Below, piece after piece: positions 47,324-56,589 of a stretch of DNA of 64,000 bases. The stretch is taken from positions 186,001-250,000 of the forward strand of contig NZ_BMRZ01000001.1 of the NCBI RefSeq assembly GCF_014648895.1, in the 5' to 3' direction. Numbering within the stretch: the first letter of the stretch is position 1; each line of letters opens with the position of its first letter. A model generated the notes under the pieces. The model saw only the letters and a list, made by a program, of their open reading frames with translations. It was not told the origin of the DNA and ran no database searches. The translations under genes were made by a program, and so were the position numbers. Origin of the DNA: Streptomyces tanashiensis. GTDB lineage: Bacteria > Actinomycetota > Actinomycetes > Streptomycetales > Streptomycetaceae.

Positions 47324-47542
47324 CTACTTGGCGGAGCCGGCCTTGCCGAAGCGGGCCTCGAAACGGGCCACGCGGCCACCGGTGTCGAGGATCTTCTGCT
47401 TGCCCGTGTAGAACGGGTGGCACTCGGAGCAGACCTCGGCACGGATGGTGCCCTCGGTCAGGGTGCTACGAGTGGTGAACGACGCACCACAGGTGCAGCT
47501 GACCTGGGTCTCGACGTACTCGGGGTGGATCTCGCGCTTCAA
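47324..47542 (-). CDS. rpmE: Ribosomal protein L31 (zinc-binding form)
   Basis: The start is TTG 47542 (read as [18 protein letters not shown]) with GGAGA 6 bases upstream; 72 residues, normal for L31. The four zinc-ligand cysteines are at CTCGA (two in C-x-C) and CSEC (C-x2-C). This is the C+ form; Streptomyces also carry a zinc-free paralogue under Zur control elsewhere. The frame has no ATG, so it is easily missed by start rules that ignore TTG. Confidence 0.95.
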   Translation of the reverse strand: MKREIHPEYVETQVSCTCGASFTTRSTLTEGTIRAEVCSECHPFYTGKQKILDTGGRVARFEARFGKAGSAK

Positions 47543-47670
47543 GGTGTCTCCTAGTTTCGGGAGGGCGCCGGGTCGCCGCCGCGGGTTGCGGACAGCGTGA
47601 ACCGGGGCCGACGTACCAGTCTGCCAGGACCGGCCGCATCTCCCCAAACCGGGGTCGGGCCGAAGGTATT

Positions 47671-47698
47671 CCCGGGCGGCCCGGGGGCCGCTCCCGGG
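47671..47698 (-). terminator. Terminator after the LCP gene
   Basis: CCCGGGCGGCC pairs with GGCCGC-T-CCGGG around CGGG, directly after the LCP stop. Confidence 0.5.
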
Positions 47699-47700
47699 GG

Positions 47701-48795
47701 CTACTTCACGACGCCGTCGGCCTTGCCGGTGGCGGTGTCCTTCGTGGCCGACGCGGGGATCGGCAGGTCGCTCTTGAGGGCCTTCCAGACCTGCCGGGAC
47801 TGGGCTTCGAGGGGGACGACGCGGTTGGGGTCCCGGGGGTCGTACTCGACGGGCAGGGTGACCATGTGGACGTTCTGGGGGCCGATGCCGGAGAGGCCCT
47901 TGGCGAAGCCCATCAGCTCCTGGACCGAGTCGAGCTCGGAGTCGGGCGTGATGGCCTTGGTGGCGGCGTCGGCGAGCCCGTACAGCTTGGTCGGGTTCGA
48001 GAAGACGCCGACGTCCTTGACCTGGTCGATGAAGGCCTTCATGAAGGCCTGCTGGAGCTGGATGCGGCCGAGGTCGCTGCCGTCGCCGACGCTCTTGCGG
48101 GTGCGGACGAGGCCGAGGGACTGCTCGCCGTCCAGGGTGTGCGTGCCCGGGGCGAGGTCGAGGTGGCTCTTGGAGTCCTTGATGGCCTGCGTGGTGGTGA
48201 TCTCGACGCCGCCGAGCTCGTCGATGAGCTTCTTGAAGCCGGTGAAGTCGACCTCGATGTAGTGGTCCATGCGGATGCCGGACATCGACTCGACGGTCTT
48301 GACGGCGCAGGCGGGGCCGCCGACCTCGTACGCGGTGTTGAACATGGCCCGGTGCTCGCCGGGGACCGCGGTCCCCCGCTCGTCGGCGCAGGCGGGCCGG
48401 TCGATGAGGGTGTCGCGGGGTATGGAGACCACGCTCGCCTTCTTGTGGCCCTCGTAGACGTGCACGACCATCGCGGTGTCGGAGCGGGCGCCGCCCTCGT
48501 CCTTGCCGTAGGCGCCGTTGTCGCCGGAGCGGGAGTCGGAGCCGAGGACGAGGATGTCGAGCGAGCCGTTGTCGACGTCGTCGGGGCGCTCGGTGCCGAG
48601 CTGGGCGTTGATGTCGACGCCCTTGAGGTTGCCGTCGAGCTTGAAGTAGACGTAGCCGAGTCCGGCGCCGCCGAGGACGAGGACCGCGACGGCCCCCGAT
48701 ATCAGGATCGGCGCCTTGCGCCGCTTGGCGCGCTGCTTGCGGCGTCGGCCGCCGCCCGCGCCGCGTGCGCGGCCGCTCTTGCTCTGCTCGGTCAT
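47701..48795 (-). CDS. LytR-CpsA-Psr (LCP) family cell-wall polymer ligase
   Basis: The 364-residue protein has a basic cytoplasmic head ([17 protein letters not shown]), one membrane helix ([20 protein letters not shown]) and an extracellular LCP domain with [38 protein letters not shown] and [20 protein letters not shown], whose Asp and Arg residues bind polyprenyl-pyrophosphate lipid. LCP enzymes attach teichoic-acid-like polymers to peptidoglycan. It is between rho and rpmE; the nearby WecA-like enzyme might make the lipid-linked primer. Confidence 0.92.
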   Translation of the reverse strand: MTEQSKSGRARGAGGGRRRKQRAKRRKAPILISGAVAVLVLGGAGLGYVYFKLDGNLKGVDINAQLGTERPDDVDNGSLDILVLGSDSRSGDNGAYGKDEGGARSDTAMVVHVYEGHKKASVVSIPRDTLIDRPACADERGTAVPGEHRAMFNTAYEVGGPACAVKTVESMSGIRMDHYIEVDFTGFKKLIDELGGVEITTTQAIKDSKSHLDLAPGTHTLDGEQSLGLVRTRKSVGDGSDLGRIQLQQAFMKAFIDQVKDVGVFSNPTKLYGLADAATKAITPDSELDSVQELMGFAKGLSGIGPQNVHMVTLPVEYDPRDPNRVVPLEAQSRQVWKALKSDLPIPASATKDTATGKADGVVK

Positions 48796-48895
48796 CGTCT
48801 TCCTTCGGCCTCGGATTCACCTTCTGTGACGGCGACGCACCCGAAAGGGTTGCATACGGGCCTGTGAGGTTTGGGTGAGCTTCGCCCGGAACAGC

Positions 48896-48930
48896 ACTGC
48901 GCCCACCGTGCGGGGCACGGTGGGCGCAGT
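48896..48930 (-). terminator. rho terminator
   Basis: ACTGCGCCCACCGTG and CACGGTGGGCGCAGT form a 15-bp stem with a CGGGG loop after the rho stop. Confidence 0.85.
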
Positions 48931-48999
48931 GGTTCACGCAGGTCACGACGGGGTTACGGGACCGGGGTCCGGCTCTCGTCGTGTGACGCAGCTCTCGCG

Positions 49000-51030
49000 T
49001 CAGTCGTTGTTGCCGGCTCCAGGGGTGGTCTTCTGGATCTGGAGCAGGAACTCGCCGTTCGACTTCGTCTGCTTCATCTTGTCGAGCAGCAGCTCGATCG
49101 CCTGCTGCTGGTCGAGCGCGTGGAGCACGCGACGCAGCTTCCAGGTGATGGCGAGCTCGTCGCTGCCGAGGAGGATCTCCTCCTTGCGCGTACCCGAGGC
49201 GTCGACGTCGACGGCCGGGAAGATGCGCTTGTCGGCGAGCTTGCGGTCGAGCTTGAGCTCCATGTTGCCGGTGCCCTTGAACTCCTCGAAGATCACCTCG
49301 TCCATGCGGGAGCCGGTGTCGACGAGCGCGGTCGCGAGGATGGTCAGCGAGCCGCCGTCCTCGATGTTGCGCGCGGCACCGAAGAAGCGCTTCGGCGGGT
49401 AGAGCGCGGTCGAGTCGACACCACCGGACAGGATGCGGCCGGAGGCCGGCGCCGCGAGGTTGTACGCGCGGCCCAGGCGGGTGATCGAGTCGAGCAGGAC
49501 GACCACGTCGTGACCCAGCTCCACGAGACGCTTGGCGCGCTCGATGGCCAGCTCGGCGACGGTGGTGTGGTCCTCGGCCGGACGGTCGAAGGTCGAGGAG
49601 ATGACCTCGCCCTTGACCGACCGCTGCATGTCGGTGACCTCTTCCGGACGCTCGTCGACCAGGACGACCATCAGGTGGCACTCGGGGTTGTTGTGCGTGA
49701 TCGCGTTGGCGATCGCCTGCATGATCATGGTCTTGCCGGTCTTCGGCGGGGCCACGATCAGACCGCGCTGGCCCTTACCGATCGGCGACACGAGGTCGAT
49801 GATGCGGGTGGTCAGCACGCCCGGGTCCGTCTCCAGGCGGAGGCGGTCCTGCGGGTACAGCGGCGTCAGCTTGTTGAACTCCGGGCGGCCGCGGCCGGAG
49901 TCGGCGGCCATGCCGTTCGCGGAGTCCAGGCGGACCAGCGCGTTGAACTTCTCGCGGCGCTCGCCCTCCTTCGGCTGACGCACGGCGCCGGTGACGTGGT
50001 CACCCTTGCGCAGGCCGTTCTTGCGGACCTGGGCGAGGGAGACGTACACGTCGTTCGGACCGGGCAGGTAGCCGGAGGTCCGGATGAACGCGTAGTTGTC
50101 GAGGATGTCGAGGATGCCCGCGACGGGGATCAGGACGTCGTCGTCCGCGACCTGCGGCTCGCCGGCCTGGAAGTCGTCACGGCCACGACGGCCGCGGCGG
50201 TCGCGGTAGCGCCCGCGACGGCCACGACGGCCGCCCGCCTCGTCGTCGTAGTCGTCCTGCGGACCGGCCTGCTGGCCACCCTGCTGGCCGCCCTGCTGGC
50301 CCTGGCCGCCCTGGCCCTGGCCACCCTGGCGCTGACGCTGGCCGCCCTGGCCACCGCCCTGCTGCTCGTCGCCCTTGCGGTCGCGCTGACGGTCGCGGCG
50401 GTCACGGCGGTCGCCGCGCTCCCCGCGCTCGCCGCGGTCACGGCGGCCACGGCCCTCGGCGCCGTCCTCGGCCTTGGCGTCGCCCTGCGGCTCGGCCTTG
50501 ACCTCGCGGGTCTCGGTACGGGCCTCGGTCTTGACGACCTGGGCGGCCTCGGCCTTGGCCTCGCCCTCCGGCGAACCGGCGGGGGCGGTGGCGCGACGGC
50601 GGCGGCGCTCACCGGCCGGGGCGTCATCGGCGGCCGGCTGGCCCGGGATGTCGATCTGCTGCTGGGCGACGGCCTTCTCGGCCTTCTCCGCCTTGGGCGC
50701 GGCGGCCTCGGCGGTCTCGGCCGTGCGGGCCTTGGAGGTGGCGCGGCGCTTCGGCTTGGCGTCGGCGGCGTCGGCGGTCTTGGCGGGGGCGGCGGAGCCG
50801 CCACCGGCCTGCGCCTCCTTGATGACCTCGATCAGCTGGCTCTTGCGCATCCGCGCGGTGCCCCTGATGCCGAGGCCGGACGCGACCTGCTGCAGCTCGG
50901 CCAGGACCATGCCCTCGAGGCCGGTGCCGGAGCGGCGGCGCCGTGCGGTGCCGGTGGCACCTGCGGCGGGCGCGGCGGTGTCGACACTGTTGTCGGCAGT
51001 CACGCCCATCAGATCGGTGGTGTCGCTCAC
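49000..51030 (-). CDS. rho: Transcription termination factor Rho with large Arg/Gly-rich insertion
   Basis: The start is GTG 51030 ([20 protein letters not shown]) with AAGGA upstream; 676 residues against 419 in E. coli. The N-terminal helical domain ([19 protein letters not shown]) is followed by a disordered insertion from about residue 75 to 290, rich in Arg, Gly, Gln and Asp ([35 protein letters not shown]), then the RNA-binding OSB fold and the ATPase (Walker [33 protein letters not shown]). The insertion is a known actinobacterial feature that adds RNA binding. The gene has a leader of about 330 bases with a tandem repeat. Confidence 0.97.
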   Translation of the reverse strand: MSDTTDLMGVTADNSVDTAAPAAGATGTARRRRSGTGLEGMVLAELQQVASGLGIRGTARMRKSQLIEVIKEAQAGGGSAAPAKTADAADAKPKRRATSKARTAETAEAAAPKAEKAEKAVAQQQIDIPGQPAADDAPAGERRRRRATAPAGSPEGEAKAEAAQVVKTEARTETREVKAEPQGDAKAEDGAEGRGRRDRGERGERGDRRDRRDRQRDRKGDEQQGGGQGGQRQRQGGQGQGGQGQQGGQQGGQQAGPQDDYDDEAGGRRGRRGRYRDRRGRRGRDDFQAGEPQVADDDVLIPVAGILDILDNYAFIRTSGYLPGPNDVYVSLAQVRKNGLRKGDHVTGAVRQPKEGERREKFNALVRLDSANGMAADSGRGRPEFNKLTPLYPQDRLRLETDPGVLTTRIIDLVSPIGKGQRGLIVAPPKTGKTMIMQAIANAITHNNPECHLMVVLVDERPEEVTDMQRSVKGEVISSTFDRPAEDHTTVAELAIERAKRLVELGHDVVVLLDSITRLGRAYNLAAPASGRILSGGVDSTALYPPKRFFGAARNIEDGGSLTILATALVDTGSRMDEVIFEEFKGTGNMELKLDRKLADKRIFPAVDVDASGTRKEEILLGSDELAITWKLRRVLHALDQQQAIELLLDKMKQTKSNGEFLLQIQKTTPGAGNND

Positions 51031-51244
51031 GAAGGGTCCTTCCCTGGAGCGGACGTCGGCCATCTGGCTCGGCGACCGGTTGTGCTGTCCGGCAGGGTCC
51101 TGGTTCGTGGACCGTGTCCGGGGCGGTGGTCCCGCCGGGTACGGCGGAGAGAGAAAACGTGCTGTGGCGTCCGGCCCGAGCGCCCCCTGCTCGGCCCTCG
51201 GCTCGAAAGAAGAGCGAGGGGTGTCGTGCCGGTTCCGGAGCGTG

Positions 51245-51281
51245 CTCAAAACTGCTCAGGCAGGCTGCTCAGGCAGTTGAG
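51245..51281 (-). repeat. Tandem repeat and hairpin in the rho leader
   Basis: CTGCTCAGGCAG occurs at 51252-51263 and again at 51265-51276. The outer arms CTCAAAACTGC and GCAGTTGAG pair with two unpaired bases, so the segment can fold as one bulged hairpin in the rho mRNA leader. Confidence 0.6.
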
Positions 51282-51451
51282 GAGGCTCCCGGAAGAATGG
51301 GTGGTCCCTGATGGGGACACTCCGCACCGCTCCACAAAGAGGTCAGGTGCAGACTTGAGGTTAACACTACCGGCTCCAACAAACATTCCCCCTCTCCCTC
51401 ACCGGCAATCTCCTGTCCGAGGCGCTGCCCGGCGCCCCGGCCGCCACACGC
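51282..51451. other. Rest of the rho upstream region (no gene seen)
   Basis: Together with 51031-51281 this is a gene-free stretch of about 420 bp. It holds the thrB 3' end and the rho promoter: on the minus strand TAGTGT (51369-51364) is the best -10 candidate, in a segment that is clearly more AT-rich (51355-51395) than its surroundings. I see no ORF of merit. Confidence 0.4.
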
Positions 51452-52369
51452 CTAGGGCGCCAGCGGCAGGACGCTCGCTCCGGACGCGTCGAGGTCGAGC
51501 CGGTTCGCGGCCCAGCCCTCGCCCGCGAGGCGGGCGACCTTGTCGGCCGTCCCGTGTTCGGCCAGCGCGAGGACCGTGGGGCCCGCGCCGGAGATGACCG
51601 CGGGGACGCCGTCCGCGCGCAGCCGGTTCACCAGGGCGATGCTCTCCGGCATCGCGGGAGCCCGGTACTCCTGGTGCAGCCGGTCCTCGGTGGCCGAGAG
51701 CAGCAGCTCGGGGCGGCGGGTCAGGGCCTCGACGAGGAGGGCGGCACGGCCGGCGTTCGCGGCGGCGTCCACGTGCGGGACGGTGCGCGGCAGGAGTCCG
51801 CGGGCGGTCTCGGTCAGTACGGGCTTCCCGGGGACGAAAACCACCGGAACGATGGAATCCGAGGGATCCATCCTGATCGCCCGCGCGGCACCGGACTCGG
51901 TCCAGGCGAGCGTGAAGCCGCCGAGGAGACAGGCGGCGACGTTGTCGGGGTGGCCCTCGATCTCGGTGGCGAGCTCCAGGAGCGCCGCCTCGTCGAGCTT
52001 GGCGTCCCCGCCTATGGTCACGGCGCGGGCGGCGACGATGCCGGCGCAGATGGCGGCGGAGGAGGAGCCGAGGCCGCGGCCGTGCGGGATGCGGTTGGCG
52101 CAGACGACCTCGAGGCCGCGCGGCTGTCCGCCGAGCAGGTCGAAGGCCGTGCGCAGGGAGCGTACGAGCAGGTGGCTCTCGTCGCGCGGGAGCGTCTCGG
52201 CGCCCTCGCCGGCGATGTCGACGTGCAGCCCGGAGTCGGCGACCCGGACGACCACGTCGTCGTAGAGCCCCAGCGACAGGCCGAAGGCGTCGAAGCCCGG
52301 GCCGAGGTTGGCGCTGGTGGCGGGGACGCGCACCCGTACGGCGGCGGCGCGGAACGCGGGACCGGCCAT
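51452..52369 (-). CDS. thrB: Homoserine kinase
   Basis: The start is ATG 52369 (MAGPAFRAAAVRVRVPATSA) with AGGAGAG upstream; 305 residues. GHMP-kinase motifs: VPATSANLGPGFDAFGLSL, the phosphate loop IPHGRGLGSSSAAI and the C-terminal VISGAGPTVLAL. It phosphorylates homoserine before threonine synthase. It lies 311 bp downstream of thrC and so may have its own promoter, unlike the compact hom-thrC pair. Confidence 0.95.
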   Translation of the reverse strand: MAGPAFRAAAVRVRVPATSANLGPGFDAFGLSLGLYDDVVVRVADSGLHVDIAGEGAETLPRDESHLLVRSLRTAFDLLGGQPRGLEVVCANRIPHGRGLGSSSAAICAGIVAARAVTIGGDAKLDEAALLELATEIEGHPDNVAACLLGGFTLAWTESGAARAIRMDPSDSIVPVVFVPGKPVLTETARGLLPRTVPHVDAAANAGRAALLVEALTRRPELLLSATEDRLHQEYRAPAMPESIALVNRLRADGVPAVISGAGPTVLALAEHGTADKVARLAGEGWAANRLDLDASGASVLPLAP

Positions 52370-52680
52370 CGCTCGATGACTCTCCTTGATTGCGACAACG
52401 GGTATTTCAAGAGAAGTACTCGGAGACCCGGGGGCCGTTTCAGCCGCGGAGGCGACAACGGCAACGACACCGCGCATATGCGTCGGGGCGGGTTCGGTAC
52501 AGCCTATCGAAGGAAGGTTCTGTGGCGACATAGGGCGCACAGGAGGCGCACGATGCGTGTCGCGCGCCAACCTGTGCGCCTATGTACGTTCCTGATCGGG
52601 TTTCGATCAGTGCTGCTGCCCCGGTCGGGGGCGCCGCCGGCCTCTTCCCGGGCCGGCGGTCCCCCGTCGGAGGGTCCGGA
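52370..52680. other. Gap between thrC and thrB (no gene seen)
   Basis: 311 bp without a credible ORF. Next to thrC is a terminator-like hairpin, CCGCCGGCC...GGCCGGCGG (52634-52659, 8-base loop). Further on is a 10-bp direct repeat GCGACAACGG at 52392 and 52452. A thrB promoter is expected here; I could not settle on one. Confidence 0.5.
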
Positions 52681-53751
52681 TCAGGCCAGACCGAGGCGCT
52701 CGGCGGCGGCCGCGGCGTCGACCGGGACGGTGACCGGCTGCGGCGCGCCGGCGACGGCCCAGTCGGGGTCCTTGAGGCCGTTTCCGGTGACGGTGCAGAC
52801 GATCCTCTGGCCGGGGTCGACCTTGCCCTGCGCGGCGGCCTTCAGCAGACCGGCGACCGAGGCGGCCGAGGCGGGCTCGACGAAGACGCCCTCCTGTGCG
52901 GCCAACAGGCGGTAGGCCTGCAGGATCTCACGGTCCGTCACCTCGTCGATGAAGCCGCCCGACTCGTCGCGCGCGGCGATCGCGTAGTCCCACGAGGCCG
53001 GGTTGCCGATGCGGATCGCGGTGGCGATCGTCGACGGGTCCTTGACGACCTCGCCGCGCACGAGCGGGGCGGAACCGGAGGCCTGGAAGCCCCACATGCG
53101 CGGGCGGTGCGTGGCGAGACCGTCGGCGGCGTACTCGCGGTACCCCTTCCAGTACGCCGTGATGTTGCCGGCGTTGCCCACGGGCAGGACGTGGATGTCG
53201 GGGGCGTCGCCGAGCATGTCCACGATCTCGAACGCGGCGGTCTTCTGGCCCTCGATGCGGACCGGGTTGACCGAATTGACCAGCGCCACCGGGTAGTTCT
53301 CGGAGAGGCTGCGGGCCAGGGTCAGGCAGTCGTCGAAGTTGCCGTCGACCTGGAGGATCTTCGCGCCGTGCACGAGGGCCTGGCCCATCTTGCCGAGCGC
53401 GATCTTGCCCTGCGGCACGAGGACGGCGGAGACCATCCCGGCGCGCACCGCGTAGGCGGCGGCGGAGGCCGAGGTGTTGCCGGTGGACGCGCAGATGACG
53501 GCCTGCGCGCCCTCCTCCTTGGCCTTGGAGATGGCCATGGTCATGCCCCGGTCCTTGAAGGAGCCGGTGGGGTTGGCGCCCTCGACCTTGAGGTGCACCT
53601 CGCAGCCCGTGCGCTCGGAGAGGACCTGAGCGGGGACGAGCGGCGTGCCGCCCTCACGGAGCGTGACGACCGGCGTCGTGTCCGTGACCGGAAGGCGGTC
53701 CCGGTACTCCTCGATGATGCCGCGCCACTGGTGGGTGCCCTTGTGGGTCAT
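52681..53751 (-). CDS. thrC: Threonine synthase
   Basis: The 356-residue fold-type II PLP enzyme has the cofactor Lys in [20 protein letters not shown], the phosphate loop [16 protein letters not shown] and [16 protein letters not shown]. It turns O-phosphohomoserine into threonine. It is the short actinobacterial form (E. coli 428) and follows hom by 6 bp, so the two are one operon. Confidence 0.95.
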   Translation of the reverse strand: MTHKGTHQWRGIIEEYRDRLPVTDTTPVVTLREGGTPLVPAQVLSERTGCEVHLKVEGANPTGSFKDRGMTMAISKAKEEGAQAVICASTGNTSASAAAYAVRAGMVSAVLVPQGKIALGKMGQALVHGAKILQVDGNFDDCLTLARSLSENYPVALVNSVNPVRIEGQKTAAFEIVDMLGDAPDIHVLPVGNAGNITAYWKGYREYAADGLATHRPRMWGFQASGSAPLVRGEVVKDPSTIATAIRIGNPASWDYAIAARDESGGFIDEVTDREILQAYRLLAAQEGVFVEPASAASVAGLLKAAAQGKVDPGQRIVCTVTGNGLKDPDWAVAGAPQPVTVPVDAAAAAERLGLA

Positions 53752-53757
53752 GGGTCC

Positions 53758-55050
53758 TTACTCCCCTTCAACACGCATGATGCTGGCGACACCGCGCACG
53801 GTGTCGAGCTTGCGCAGCGCCTCGACGGTCCCGGAGAGGGCGGCGTCGGGCGCGCGGTGGGTGACGACGACGAGGGAGGCCTCGCCGTCCTTGCCCTGCT
53901 GGCGCACCGTATCGATGGATACGCCGTGCTCGGCGAAGACCGTCGCGACCTGGGCGAGGACGCCCGGCTTGTCGGCCACGTCGAGACTGATGTGGTACCG
54001 CGTCACGACCTCGCCCATGGAGCTCACGGGCAGCTGGGTGTACGCGGACTCGCCGGGGCCCGTCGCCTCGTTGAGACGGTTGCGGCAGACGGCGACGACG
54101 TCGCCGAGAACGGCGGAGGCGGTCGGCGAGCCGCCCGCCCCGGGGCCGTAGAACATGAGCTGCCCGGCGGCCTCCGCCTCGACGAAGACCGCGTTGTACG
54201 CCTCGCGGACGGAGGCCAGCGGGTGGCTGAGCGGGATCATCGCGGGGTGCACGCGCGCGGTGACGGACCCGCCGTCGGCGGCCCGCTCGCAGATCGCGAG
54301 CAGCTTGATGGTGCAGCCCATCTCCTTGGCGGAGGCGAAGTCCGCGGCGGTGACCTCGGTCATGCCCTCGCGGTAGACGTCGTCGAGACGCACGCGCGTG
54401 TGGAAGGCGATCCCGGCGAGGATGGCGGCCTTGGCGGCTGCGTCGAAGGCCTCGACGTCGGCGGTCGGGTCGGCCTCGGCGTACCCGAGGGCGGTGGCCT
54501 CGTCGAGCGCCTCGCTGTAGCCGGCGCCCGAGGTGTCCATCTTGTCGAGGATGAAGTTCGTCGTGCCGTTGACGATGCCCATCACACGGTTGATCTTGTC
54601 GCCGGCGAGCGACTCGCGCAGCGGCCGGATGAGGGGAATGGCACCGGCGACGGCGGCTTCGTAGTACAGGTCCTGCCCGTGCTGCTCGGCGGCGGCGTAG
54701 AGGCTCGCGCCGTCCTGGGCCAGCAGCGCCTTGTTCGCCGAGACGACGGAGGCGCCGTGCTCGAAGGCGGTGGTGATGAGCGTGCGGGCCGGCTCGATGC
54801 CGCCGATGACCTCGACGACGACGTCGATGTCCCCGCGTTTCACGAGGGCGGTCGCGTCGGTGGTGATCAGCTCGGCGGGGACTCCCCCGCGGACCTTGTC
54901 GGGCCGGCGGACGGCCACGCCGGCGAGCTCGACCGGCGCGCCGATGCGCGCGGCGAGGTCGTCGGCGTGCGTCGTCATGATGCGCGCCACCTCTGAGCCG
55001 ACCACTCCACAGCCCAGCAGCGCCACCTTCAGCGGACGCGTACGCATCAT
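53758..55050 (-). CDS. hom: Homoserine dehydrogenase
   Basis: This 430-residue monofunctional enzyme has an N-terminal NAD(P) site (KVALLGCGVVGSEVARIM), the catalytic region GIVNGTTNFILDKM and LGYAEADPTADVEAFDAAAK, and a C-terminal ACT domain (HISLDVADKPGVLAQVATVF) for feedback by threonine. Two ATG codons are adjacent at 55050 and 55047. It commits aspartate semialdehyde to threonine and methionine. Two 15-bp direct repeats lie upstream at 55073-55103. Confidence 0.96.
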   Translation of the reverse strand: MMRTRPLKVALLGCGVVGSEVARIMTTHADDLAARIGAPVELAGVAVRRPDKVRGGVPAELITTDATALVKRGDIDVVVEVIGGIEPARTLITTAFEHGASVVSANKALLAQDGASLYAAAEQHGQDLYYEAAVAGAIPLIRPLRESLAGDKINRVMGIVNGTTNFILDKMDTSGAGYSEALDEATALGYAEADPTADVEAFDAAAKAAILAGIAFHTRVRLDDVYREGMTEVTAADFASAKEMGCTIKLLAICERAADGGSVTARVHPAMIPLSHPLASVREAYNAVFVEAEAAGQLMFYGPGAGGSPTASAVLGDVVAVCRNRLNEATGPGESAYTQLPVSSMGEVVTRYHISLDVADKPGVLAQVATVFAEHGVSIDTVRQQGKDGEASLVVVTHRAPDAALSGTVEALRKLDTVRGVASIMRVEGE

Positions 55051-55072
55051 CCGACCTCGTTTCTCGTACTAC

Positions 55073-55103
55073 TTCGTATCTCTACGGTTTCGTATCTCTA
55101 CGG
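55073..55103 (-). repeat. 15-bp direct repeat in hom leader
   Basis: TTCGTATCTCTACGG at 55073-55087 and 55089-55103 (period 16). On the minus strand each contains GTAGAGATACGAA. It is 23 bp upstream of the hom start, a candidate regulatory repeat. Confidence 0.65.
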
Positions 55104-55120
55104 AGAACCAGTCTCACTCA

Positions 55121-55149
55121 CCGGACGAGGGATTCCGCCCCTCGTCCGG
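55121..55149 (-). terminator. lysA terminator
   Basis: CCGGACGAGGG and CCCTCGTCCGG make an 11-bp perfect stem with loop ATTCCGC, downstream of lysA. Confidence 0.8.
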
Positions 55150-55161
55150 ATCCTGAGACAT

Positions 55162-55188
55162 CTATTTCATCACTCGACTATTTCATCA
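55162..55188 (-). repeat. 11-bp repeat at lysA stop codon
   Basis: CTATTTCATCA occurs at 55162-55172 and 55178-55188 (period 16); the second copy contains the lysA stop codon. It supplies several in-frame and out-of-frame stops. Confidence 0.6.
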
Positions 55189-56577
55189 TCCGACGTCGAG
55201 ACGCAGGAGATCTTCCTCCGTCTCGCGCCGGACGATGACGCGCGCCTCGCCTTCGCGGACGGCGACGACGGGCGGCCGGAGCGCGTGGTTGTAGTTGCTG
55301 GCCATGGAGCGGCAGTACGCACCGGTGGCCGGCACGGCGATGAGGTCGCCGGGCGCCAGGTCCGAGGGCAGGAAGGCGTCCCGTACGACGATGTCGCCGC
55401 TCTCGCAGTGCTTGCCGACGACACGGGAGAGCATCGGCTCGGCCTCGCTGGTCCGCGAGACGAGGCTGACGCTGTACTCGGCGTCGTAGAGGGCGGTGCG
55501 GATGTTGTCCGACATGCCGCCGTCGACGCTCACATACGTCCGCAGGCCTTCGAGGGGCTTGACGGTGCCGACCCGGTAGAGGGTGAAGGCGGTGGGGCCG
55601 ACGATGGCGCGCCCGGGCTCGACGGAGATCCGCGGCGTCCGCAGCCCCGCGGACTCGCACTCCCGGGTCACGATCTCGCTCAGCGCCTTGGCGATCTCGT
55701 GCGGCTCGCGCGGGTCGTCCTCGGAGGTGTAGGCGATGCCGAGCCCACCGCCGAGATCGATCTCGGGCAGCTCGACCCCGTGCTCGTCGCGCACCTCGGC
55801 GAGCAGCTGGACGACGCGCCGGGCGGACACCTCGAAACCGGCCATGTCGAAGATCTGCGAGCCGATGTGGGAGTGGATCCCGATGAGCTCAAGGCCGTCG
55901 AGCTTCAGCGCCCGGCGCACGGCCTCGGCGGCCTGCCCGCCGGCGAGGGCGATGCCGAACTTCTGGTCCTCGTGGGCGGTGGCGATGAACTCGTGGGTGT
56001 GGGCCTCGACGCCGACGGTCACGCGGATCTGCACGCGCTGCCGCTTCCCGAGGGACTGGGCGATGTGGGCGACCCGCACGATCTCCTGGAAGGAGTCGAG
56101 CACGATCCGCCCGACGCCGGCCTCGACGGCCGTGCGGATCTCCTCCTCGCTCTTGTTGTTCCCGTGGAAGGCGATCCGCTCGGCGGGCATCCCGGCGGAG
56201 AGGGCGGTGGTCAGCTCGCCGCCGGAACACACGTCGAGGTTCAGCCCCTCCTCCTTGAGCCACCGCACGACGGCGCGGGAGAGGAAGGCCTTCCCGGCGT
56301 AGAACACGTCGGCGTCCTTGCCGAAGGCCTCGGCCCAGGCGCGGCAGCGGGCGCGGAAGTCGGTCTCGTCGAGGAAGTAGGCGGGCGTGCCGAACTCCTC
56401 GGCGAGCGCGTCGACCGCGATCCCGCCGACGGTGGCGACCCCGCGCTCGTCCCGCGTGACGGTCCGGGCCCAGACCTTGGGGTCGAGGTGGTTGAGGTCG
56501 GCGGGCGGCGCGGAGTAGTGGCCCTCGGGCAGGACGTCGGCGTGGCGGGGCCCGGCGGGGTGGGCGGAACGGCTCAT
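55186..56577 (-). CDS. lysA: Diaminopimelate decarboxylase
   Basis: The 463-residue PLP enzyme of the alanine racemase-like fold has the Schiff-base Lys in DVFYAGKAFLSRAVV, IHSHIGSQIFDMAGFE, the Gly-rich GGGLGIAYTSEDDPRE and the C-terminal-half CESGDIVV with VGKH. It makes lysine from meso-diaminopimelate. An N-terminal extension of about 40 residues (HPAGPRHADVLPEGHYSAPP) is common in actinobacteria. The gene follows nrtL by 12 bp and probably shares its transcript. Confidence 0.96.
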   Translation of the reverse strand: MSRSAHPAGPRHADVLPEGHYSAPPADLNHLDPKVWARTVTRDERGVATVGGIAVDALAEEFGTPAYFLDETDFRARCRAWAEAFGKDADVFYAGKAFLSRAVVRWLKEEGLNLDVCSGGELTTALSAGMPAERIAFHGNNKSEEEIRTAVEAGVGRIVLDSFQEIVRVAHIAQSLGKRQRVQIRVTVGVEAHTHEFIATAHEDQKFGIALAGGQAAEAVRRALKLDGLELIGIHSHIGSQIFDMAGFEVSARRVVQLLAEVRDEHGVELPEIDLGGGLGIAYTSEDDPREPHEIAKALSEIVTRECESAGLRTPRISVEPGRAIVGPTAFTLYRVGTVKPLEGLRTYVSVDGGMSDNIRTALYDAEYSVSLVSRTSEAEPMLSRVVGKHCESGDIVVRDAFLPSDLAPGDLIAVPATGAYCRSMASNYNHALRPPVVAVREGEARVIVRRETEEDLLRLDVG

Positions 56578-56589
56578 GGTCTGCGTCTT

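Noticed and set aside
51452..55050. Threonine attenuator or T-box in the thr genes
   Set aside because: No leader peptide rich in Thr or Ile and no specifier-type structure was found ahead of hom, thrC or thrB.
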